Source: Streptomyces sp. NBC_01235 | Lineage (GTDB): Bacteria; Actinomycetota; Actinomycetes; Streptomycetales; Streptomycetaceae | Reading direction: 5' to 3' | NCBI RefSeq assembly: GCF_035989285.1 | Contig: NZ_CP108513.1 | Coordinates: 10,726,001-10,790,000 of the forward strand | Length of the DNA stretch: 64,000 nt | In this document: positions 58,764 to 64,000 of the stretch, in pieces | Position numbering within the stretch: position 1 is the stretch's first letter | How the letters are laid out: every line of letters begins with the position of its first letter | The notes under the pieces: model-generated | The model's input: the letters and a program-made list of their open reading frames with translations, nothing else | The model's database searches: none | What the model was told of the DNA's origin: nothing | Program-made: the position numbers and the translations under genes

Positions 58764-60691
58764 GACCCTCCTGTCGGCACGGACGGGGCAGCGTTTTCGG
58801 TCCGGTATCCGGCGGCCTGCAGGGTGAACAGCCGGGCGTAGTGCCCGTTCGCGATCATCAGCGTGGGGTGGTCGCCCTCTTCGGTGACCTGACCGTCGTC
58901 GAGTACGACGATGCAGTCAGCGCCACGCACGGCACTGAGCCGGTGGGATATCAGCAGGCTGGTCCGCCCAACCCGGTGGCGGCGCAGGGTGGTGTGGATC
59001 TCGTGCTCGGCCTCGGCGTCGAGCCCGGCGGACGGCTCGTCGAGAATCATCAGATCGTGCCCGTCCCGCAGCAGCGCCCGGGCCAGGGCCAAGCGCTGCC
59101 ACTGGCCTCCGGAGAGCATCACGCCGGTGGCCGGGTCGTCCTTGTCGGACTCCATGAAGAACATCCGCGACAGCATGGTGTCGTAGCCGTGCGGGAGGCC
59201 GGCGAGTTTCTCGTGGATGCCGGCTCGGACCGCGGCCGCCTCGATGCGCGGCCGGTCGTGCAGCGCGTCCAGATCTCCCAGCGCAATGTTCTCGAGCGCG
59301 GTCAGGTCGTAGTGCATGTAGTCCTGGAACACCGCGCCGATCCGGCGGCGCATGTCGGCGGGGTCCACCTCGCGCAGATCGATGCCGTCCCACAGGATCG
59401 CCCCGCGGGTGGGGTCGTAGAACCGGCACAGGAGTTTCACCAGGGTGGACTTACCGGCACCGTTGCGCCCGACCAGGGCCAGCGCCGTGCCGTGCGGAAT
59501 GAACAGGTTGACGCCGCGCAGCACCCACGGGTGCTCGTCGGAGTAACGAAACCACACGTCACGCAGCTCGATTCCCTTGCGCAGGGCAGGCAGTGGGCGT
59601 GGCGGGACGGCGATGGGCAGGTCCGGCCCGGCCGTGGTCACCGCCAGATAGTGGCCGAACATCAGCAGGGCGTGGTGCGCACCGGCCACGGTGGCCGTCA
59701 GCGCGGCTAGCGCGCTCTGCACCCCGGCCACCGCGGCGACGAACATAGTGACGCCGCCGATCGACAGCTGGCCGGCGCGGGCCGCGTGCACCGACCACAG
59801 CAGTCCGCCGCCGGACACCGCGGCGGCCAGCACGCCCAGCCCGGCCTGGACGCGGACCTCCCACCGGTCCATGGTCCGCCGCTCGGCATTGCCGGCCCGC
59901 CGCTCGGCCAGCATCCGCCCGCGCAGAAAGCCCCCGAAGCCGAACAGTCGCACCTCCTTGGCTGCCTCTACGCTGGAGAGCAGTTCGCTGTAGAAGATCT
60001 CCCGTCGCTCGACGGGTCCGATCCGCCAGGCCATCCCTGCCCGCTGCCGGGACAGCATCAGCTCGGCGAGTAGCGCGGGCACTCCTGCGAGCAGGACGAG
60101 CGCTGCCATGACCGGGCTGAGTACGAACAGTGAGCCGAGGAATCCGGTGATGGTGAGCGTGGCCCGGGCGATCCCGCATACGCCGTCGACGGCCTGGCTC
60201 ACCGTCGTTCGGCCCGCCTGCTGGGCCAGCCGCAACCGGTCCAGGAAGCGTGGATCCTCGAACCGCCTCAGCCCCGCGAATCCGTCCACCGCGGTGAACA
60301 GCCGGTCCTGCGCCAGGAGACCGGCCTCCCGGTCCAACTGGGACCGCAGATACTGAAGCGACTGCGGCAGGATCCCTGCGGCGACCCCGGCCGCCGCCAG
60401 GCCTCCGCCCAGCGCGGCCAGCACGCCGAACGGCGCGGCACGGACCAAGCCGTCCAGCAGCAGCCGGGTCAGCCAGGCGGCCGCCACAGGCAGGACACCC
60501 GCCGTCAGCGTCAGTACCCCATACAGCGTCAGTGTCCCTGGTGCGGCCCGGCTTGCGAGCGCGAGCGCAGCCACGATCCGCCGTGCCAAGGCCCGCGCCC
60601 GCGTCATCCAGCCCCGCCCGGAGTCGTCGACGGCCGTCTTCTGCCCGGGCCCGGTCCACCGAACCCGGGTGCGGCGCCGGGCCCCGGTCAT
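58760..60691 (-). CDS. ABC exporter, fused permease-ATPase
   Basis: 643 residues from ATG 60691, overlapping the TlpA-like stop (ATGA). Membrane half with about six helices (GVLTLTAGVLPVAAAWLTRL, ITGFLGSLFVLSPVMAALVL), ATPase half with Walker A ALVGRNGAGKSTLVKLL, Q-loop AVFQDYMHY, signature LSGGQWQRLALARALLRD and Walker B LMILDEPSAGL with H-loop LLISHRLSAVR. No N-terminal C39 peptidase domain, so cleavage must be done by another enzyme, here S26. Probable exporter of the Cys-rich peptide. Confidence 0.9.
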   Translation of the reverse strand: MTGARRRTRVRWTGPGQKTAVDDSGRGWMTRARALARRIVAALALASRAAPGTLTLYGVLTLTAGVLPVAAAWLTRLLLDGLVRAAPFGVLAALGGGLAAAGVAAGILPQSLQYLRSQLDREAGLLAQDRLFTAVDGFAGLRRFEDPRFLDRLRLAQQAGRTTVSQAVDGVCGIARATLTITGFLGSLFVLSPVMAALVLLAGVPALLAELMLSRQRAGMAWRIGPVERREIFYSELLSSVEAAKEVRLFGFGGFLRGRMLAERRAGNAERRTMDRWEVRVQAGLGVLAAAVSGGGLLWSVHAARAGQLSIGGVTMFVAAVAGVQSALAALTATVAGAHHALLMFGHYLAVTTAGPDLPIAVPPRPLPALRKGIELRDVWFRYSDEHPWVLRGVNLFIPHGTALALVGRNGAGKSTLVKLLCRFYDPTRGAILWDGIDLREVDPADMRRRIGAVFQDYMHYDLTALENIALGDLDALHDRPRIEAAAVRAGIHEKLAGLPHGYDTMLSRMFFMESDKDDPATGVMLSGGQWQRLALARALLRDGHDLMILDEPSAGLDAEAEHEIHTTLRRHRVGRTSLLISHRLSAVRGADCIVVLDDGQVTEEGDHPTLMIANGHYARLFTLQAAGYRTENAAPSVPTGGS

Positions 60692-61233
60692 ACCGCCGCC
60701 ACGTCCGGCCTGCTCAGATCCACAGCGTTGGAGCGCACGACGAGCCGGCCGTCGCCACCTCGCCCCACCTTCAGTACGGTGGGGTACGCCTTGACCTTGA
60801 ACGCCTCGCCCAGCGCGCCGTCGACGTTCTCGACCACCACGCGGGCCACCGGACTCAGTGCGCCGACAGGCCCCGCGGTCTCGTCGGGTTCGCCGACCAC
60901 GACCGCCAGTACCCGATCACGCCCGCCGGGCACCGTCGGCGCGTACTGCACGAACTTCGGCATGGTCTCCTTGCACGGCCCACAGGTCGGGGAGAAGAAC
61001 GCCACCAAGGTGTCCTCGGCCAGCTGCTCCCCGGTCAGTGGCTCGCCGTCCATGGTGGTGGCCGTGAACGCGCCGACTTCCTCGCCGGCCGCCAGCGCCG
61101 GCGCACCCATGCCGCTGTTGTTCGCGAGCAGGTCTGTGTGCTCGCGGAGCCGTTTGATCACGCCCAGTGTGAGGATCAGGTCCAGCGTGCAGAGCGCTCC
61201 TACGAGTACCAGGGCCGCTGTCAAGATGGGCAT
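60688..61233 (-). CDS. Membrane-anchored TlpA/MauD-like thioredoxin
   Basis: 181 residues from ATG 61233 with a strong AAGGAGG upstream. One N-terminal membrane helix (LTAALVLVGALCTLDLILTL) and then an extracytoplasmic thioredoxin fold with the redox pair CGPC (VAFFSPTCGPCKETMPKFV) and cis-Pro region VKAYPTVLKVG. It resembles MauD/TlpA disulfide oxidoreductases. It lies 11 bp after mauE and before the exporter gene. Likely forms or reshuffles disulfides in the exported eight-Cys peptide. Confidence 0.88.
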   Translation of the reverse strand: MPILTAALVLVGALCTLDLILTLGVIKRLREHTDLLANNSGMGAPALAAGEEVGAFTATTMDGEPLTGEQLAEDTLVAFFSPTCGPCKETMPKFVQYAPTVPGGRDRVLAVVVGEPDETAGPVGALSPVARVVVENVDGALGEAFKVKAYPTVLKVGRGGDGRLVVRSNAVDLSRPDVAAV

Positions 61234-61244
61234 CGTGTGCCTCC

Positions 61245-61817
61245 TTAGGACTCCCCGCGGGCCGCGGACGCACGTGGGCGGCCGTCGGCGACGGGGACGG
61301 GTCGATACAGTTCGCAGATGTCGTCTAGCACGGCGACCAGCCCGCCGAGCAGCAGGCCACCGCTCACCGCCACGGCCGCCCCGCCCCACCGCACGGCACC
61401 GGCCGTCGGCAGCGCCCCGCACACCGCCCCCAGGACCGCGACGGCGGCAAGGACGAGGTTCCGCGCGATTTGCCGGGGCCCGAGCGGGGTCGCCGAGACG
61501 CCGAAGCAACGGCACGGCGCGCGCACCCCACGGCGCACCGCCAGCGTGATGCCGGCCGCGAATACCCCCAGCAGCATGGCCGCCAGTGTCAGCCCGGCCG
61601 CCGCAGCGGCCGGGCTGACGACCAGGGCGCAGATGGCGAACTCGGTCACGACCACGCCGCGGGCCACCGGCCGGGCCAGCCGCGGCGGCAGCAGCCGCAT
61701 ATCGCGCACAGAGGCGGCGAAGGCACCGAACGCGCCGCGGCCCGCCACTTTGCTGGCGGACGACACCACGAACACCGCCCCGATCAGACAGCGGATCCCC
61801 AACGCCAGGTACTGCAC
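61245..61817 (-). CDS. MauE/DoxX-type redox membrane protein
   Basis: 190 residues from ATG 61817. Four to five membrane helices (IRCLIGAVFVVSSASKVAG, ARGVVVTEFAICALVVS, GLTLAAMLLGVFAAGITLA, NLVLAAVAVLGAVCGALP) with the conserved Cys pair CRCFG after helix 4. MauE proteins supply or remove electrons for partner thioredoxins such as MauD. Paired with the next gene, it should power extracytoplasmic disulfide chemistry. First enzyme gene after the precursor and hairpin. Confidence 0.85.
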   Translation of the reverse strand: MQYLALGIRCLIGAVFVVSSASKVAGRGAFGAFAASVRDMRLLPPRLARPVARGVVVTEFAICALVVSPAAAAAGLTLAAMLLGVFAAGITLAVRRGVRAPCRCFGVSATPLGPRQIARNLVLAAVAVLGAVCGALPTAGAVRWGGAAVAVSGGLLLGGLVAVLDDICELYRPVPVADGRPRASAARGES

Positions 61818-61882
61818 GCAGATCCCTCCCGTGGCAGGGTCGAACCGGCGCCCGGCCGGACGCCGCAGGCTTCAACGTGGCA

Positions 61883-61916
61883 GACGCCGGCCCGAGCCGC
61901 GGCCCGGGCCGGCGTC
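61883..61916. terminator. 12-bp hairpin between precursor and mauE, attenuator-like
   Basis: Bases 61883-61894 and 61905-61916 are perfect complements around ten bases, 67 bp after the precursor stop (minus strand) and 66 bp before mauE. Such partial terminators between a precursor and its processing genes typically give more precursor mRNA than enzyme mRNA. Confidence 0.65.
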
Positions 61917-61982
61917 CACTGATGCGAGAGCCGGAAGCGCGAAACGCGACAGCGGCCCTCGGCTTGCGTCACTGACGTGGGA

Positions 61983-62162
61983 TCAGGGACAACGGTGCGA
62001 CAGACACACCGGGTCTCCACCGGCGCAGGTGTTCAGCTTGCAAGGGGAGTGACCACACTGCCAGCAGTCGTTCCAGCAGTACCAGCCGCATGCCGACGCC
62101 TCGGCCGAGGGCACGAGGCGCTCCAGCAGGCGGCTGCCCGCTGCTTCGAGCTTCTTGAACAT
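61983..62162 (-). CDS. Eight-Cys peptide precursor, 59 aa
   Basis: 59 residues from ATG 62162 with an excellent AAGGAG 8 bp upstream. The first 24 form an amphipathic basic helix (MFKKLEAAGSRLLERLVPSA) ending AEASA. The remaining 35 contain eight Cys, three Trp and two His (CGWYCWNDCWQCGHSPC, then KLNTCAGGDPVCLSHRCP). Cleavage after ASA by the operon's S26 peptidase would release a Cys-rich peptide that could hold four disulfides. MauE, TlpA-like and exporter genes follow. I do not recognise it as a known bacteriocin or RiPP. A metal-binding or thioether-bearing product cannot be excluded. Confidence 0.8.
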   Translation of the reverse strand: MFKKLEAAGSRLLERLVPSAEASACGWYCWNDCWQCGHSPCKLNTCAGGDPVCLSHRCP

Positions 62163-62288
62163 CTCAACACTCCTTAAGTACTTGTTTTCGATCCGGCGGG
62201 ATGTTGGCCAGGATGGCTGGGCGGCTGATCGAGCGTCGACGTAATTTGGCCTAGCCCGAATAACGACATCCTGGACATGCTCTGTGCC
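62163..62288. promoter_or_regulatory. Divergent promoter region with 8-bp inverted repeat
   Basis: The 126 bp between the precursor and the divergent regulator contain CCAGGATG (62208-62215) and its complement CATCCTGG (62267-62274), with ATGT-like extensions on both, 51 bp apart. Likely site of control by the adjacent winged-helix protein. Promoter boxes were not resolved. Confidence 0.4.
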
Positions 62289-63299
62289 ATGCCGGTACGC
62301 ATCCACTTCACCACCGAGGACATGGCCCGCACCCGTTTCGCGGAGGCACCCCGTCCACTTCTTGAGCTGAATATCGCGCTGCGGCAACTGCAGGAACGCA
62401 GTCATCCGACCCAGTTCGGGCCTTGGAGGCGGGAATCGTTGCGGCGCCTGTCCCCAAAGGTGCAGCAGTTGTTCGATCTGATCCCGTCAACGGGCTGGTC
62501 GGTGGGCTTCCTCGGCCTCCCGGCGGCCGAGGACATCGGAGAGGTGCTGGATCAGATCCGGGCTATGCCTGCTGCCCGGGTCCGGAAGGACATGGAGGTC
62601 TGGGCTGGCCGCGACCATCAGCGGCCGGTGCCAGCCTGGACGCAGTCGCTCGGCAGTGACAAAGAGCTGCTGCTGGAGTTGACCGATGTCGCAGCCCACG
62701 TGCACCAGCACGTCATCGCTCCCTACCAGCAGCGCATCGATGCCCTCAGCACTGCGGACCAATCGCTGCGCAGGCGTCAGGCCGCCCACGGCGGACTCCA
62801 CGCCTCGCTGTCCGGGCTCAACCCCCGTCACATCAAGTGGAAGCCGCCTGTTCTGGAACTCGCTATGGCCAGCGGTGCGGACGACGACATTCATCTTTCC
62901 GGCCGCGGCCTGTTGCTGATTCCGTCGTTCTTCGGGGTCGCATCCCCTGTACTGGGCGTGAGCGCCGAACTCCAGCCGTATCTGACCTACCCCATCCGCT
63001 GTGACGACACAGACCTCGCTCTGCCGCCCACGGAGACCGCCCGGGTCCTCAGTACCGTCCCCGACTCCCTGACCACGCTCCTCGGCCACACCCGGGCCAT
63101 CGTGCTGTGGACCATCGCCCATCATCCCGGCTGCACCACCACCGAACTCGCCCGCCATGCCGGTATCTCCCCGGCCAGCGCCAGCCAGCACGCGACTGTT
63201 ATACGCACCGCCGGGCTGACCATCACCGTCCGCCACCACAACACCGCCCTCCACACCACGACCCCGCTGGGCACGAGCCTCCTCAACACCACCGCTTGA
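62289..63299 (+). CDS. Winged-helix (ArsR-like) transcriptional regulator
   Basis: 336 residues from ATG 62289 (MPVRIHFTTEDMARTRF). The N-terminal 240 residues are a family-specific domain typical of large Streptomyces ArsR-like regulators (FAEAPRPLLELNIALRQLQE, LSGRGLLLIPSFFGVASPVL). The C-terminal winged helix is LGHTRAIVLWTIAHHPGCTT, TELARHAGISPASASQHATVIRTAGL, ending in a wing (HNTALHTTTPLG). Divergent from the Cys-rich peptide operon and sharing its promoter region, so it probably controls it. Confidence 0.8.
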   Translation: MPVRIHFTTEDMARTRFAEAPRPLLELNIALRQLQERSHPTQFGPWRRESLRRLSPKVQQLFDLIPSTGWSVGFLGLPAAEDIGEVLDQIRAMPAARVRKDMEVWAGRDHQRPVPAWTQSLGSDKELLLELTDVAAHVHQHVIAPYQQRIDALSTADQSLRRRQAAHGGLHASLSGLNPRHIKWKPPVLELAMASGADDDIHLSGRGLLLIPSFFGVASPVLGVSAELQPYLTYPIRCDDTDLALPPTETARVLSTVPDSLTTLLGHTRAIVLWTIAHHPGCTTTELARHAGISPASASQHATVIRTAGLTITVRHHNTALHTTTPLGTSLLNTTA

Positions 63300-63326
63300 G
63301 ACTGCGCCGCACATTTCGCGAACGGC

Positions 63327-64000
63327 GGGACTGTAAAACGTTCGGTGTAACTCCCGATCATGGAAGATGCATCGATGACCAGTGAGAACGTGTCGGAGTT
63401 TGTGGCCGCCGAGCCCACGAAGGCTGTGTCAGTGAAGGCTGTGGACGACCAGCTGATCGACGAGCTGGTGGGCCGAGCCCAGGCCGAGGGCCTGCAGCTG
63501 ACCGGCGAGGGTGGGCTGCTGCAGCAGCTGACCAAGCGGCTGTTGGAGTCCGCCCTGGAGGGCGAGATCACCGACCATCTCGGCTACGACAAGCACGACC
63601 CAGCGGGCAAGGACGGCGGCAACTCCCGCAACGGCAAACGCTCCAAGACCGTGCTGACCGACGTCGGTCCGGTGGAGATAACCGTGCCCCGCGACCGCGA
63701 CGGCTCCTTCGAGCCGAAGATCGTCAAGAAGCGGCAGAAGCGGCTGACCGGCATCGACGAGATGGTCATCTCGCTGGCCGCGAAGGGCCTGACCACCGGC
63801 GAGGTCCAGGCCCACCTGGCCGAGGTATATGGCGCCGAGGTCTCCCGCCAGACCATCTCCACCATCACCGACAAAGTCCTGGAAGGCATGGCCGAATGGC
63901 AGAGCCGCCCGCTGGACGCCGTCTATCCGGTGATCTTCATTGACGCCATCCACGTGAAGATCCGTGACGGCGCGGTCGCCAACCGGCCCATCCACGTGGC
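63327..64000 (+). mobile_element. IS256-family insertion sequence, left part
   Basis: A likely left end begins near 63327 (GGACTGTAAAACGTTC), typical of Streptomyces IS256 elements, followed by the transposase gene. The element runs off the window, so its right end and target duplication cannot be checked. It abuts the regulator gene of the peptide operon. Confidence 0.6.
63375..64000 (+). CDS. IS256-family transposase (partial)
   Basis: From ATG 63375 (MTSENVSEFVAAEP; ATG 63360 also in frame), open to the window end. It has the IS256 N-terminal block LTGEGGLLQQLTKRLLESAL, EGEITDHLGYDKHDPAGK, NSRNGKRSKTVLTDVGPVEI, VPRDRDGSFEPKIVKKRQKR, and the first catalytic Asp in VYPVIFIDAIHVKIRDG. The remaining catalytic residues lie outside the window. 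No disruption seen so far. Confidence 0.9.
   Translation, partial: MTSENVSEFVAAEPTKAVSVKAVDDQLIDELVGRAQAEGLQLTGEGGLLQQLTKRLLESALEGEITDHLGYDKHDPAGKDGGNSRNGKRSKTVLTDVGPVEITVPRDRDGSFEPKIVKKRQKRLTGIDEMVISLAAKGLTTGEVQAHLAEVYGAEVSRQTISTITDKVLEGMAEWQSRPLDAVYPVIFIDAIHVKIRDGAVANRPIHV

Noticed and set aside
59559..60659. Alternative frames inside the ABC exporter gene
   Set aside because: Low-complexity Arg/Ala text; the chosen frame has Walker A, signature and Walker B motifs.
1..64000. tRNA, rRNA or known riboswitch genes
   Set aside because: No cloverleaf with a GTTCRA T-loop and matching acceptor stem, no rRNA blocks and no recognisable riboswitch cores were seen by eye; a covariance-model search would be decisive.

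Overview
The window is high-GC actinobacterial DNA and looks like a Streptomyces chromosome arm. Most coding regions have strongly G/C-biased third codon positions, GTG starts are common, and a relic of the Streptomyces telomere-protein gene tpg sits at 22.0 kb. Insertion sequences (IS630, IS5, ISL3, IS1380, IS701, ISAs1, IS21, IS3, IS256 and Tn7/Tn5053-type) and broken genes are dense. All calls were made by reading the sequence; no database search was run.

Layout. 0-16.5 kb is accessory DNA full of mobile-element relics around a few intact genes: an RlmA-type rRNA methyltransferase, an ArsR regulator with a VOC protein, a SUKH protein and a methyltransferase. It also holds an intact IS630 element, an unusual 793-bp non-autonomous transposon with perfect 50-bp terminal repeats carrying the SUKH gene, and an orphan Cys/Thr-rich peptide gene at 7.3-7.7 kb. 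16.8-20.1 kb holds two paralogous membrane Ser/Thr kinases. 20.1-24.1 kb is a junkyard of ISAs1, TniB/TniQ, tpg and IS5 pieces plus one intact DinB gene.

24.4-38.7 kb is the most exciting region: a 12-gene, one-direction, largely overlapping operon with lower GC than its flanks. It combines a full azol(in)e-forming RiPP set (E1-like Zn protein, YcaO, SagB dehydrogenase) with a JmjC oxygenase, an M16 peptidase pair, an MFS exporter and a free-standing adenylation / carrier / adenylation / condensation set. It ends with a serine-hydrolase-fold enzyme whose nucleophile is Cys. A PrpD-like protein comes first and carries a TTA codon. About 200 bp upstream lies an ORF of six nearly perfect 13-residue repeats, followed by a strong hairpin. 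It is a candidate multi-core precursor, but unproven. The implied product is an acylated or otherwise adenylation-modified, oxazole/thiazole-type peptide, which I do not recognise as a described class.

39-48.6 kb resembles a hypoxia/dormancy island: D-lactate dehydrogenase, DUF1003 protein, DosR/OsdR-like regulator, phosphoketolase piece, AdhP-like dehydrogenase, cupin, CBS-BON protein, ThDP enzyme and FAD-linked glycolate/D-lactate dehydrogenase. Several of these are broken by single-base frameshifts. 50-55.5 kb encodes secreted or surface proteins. 55.8-57.8 kb is mobile elements.

58.1-63.3 kb is a second peptide system: a 59-aa precursor with eight Cys after an AxA-type site, an attenuator-like hairpin, then MauE, TlpA-like thioredoxin, ABC exporter and S26 peptidase genes, with a divergent winged-helix regulator. 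The genes fit oxidative folding, export and processing of a disulfide-rich peptide. The window ends inside an IS256 transposase.
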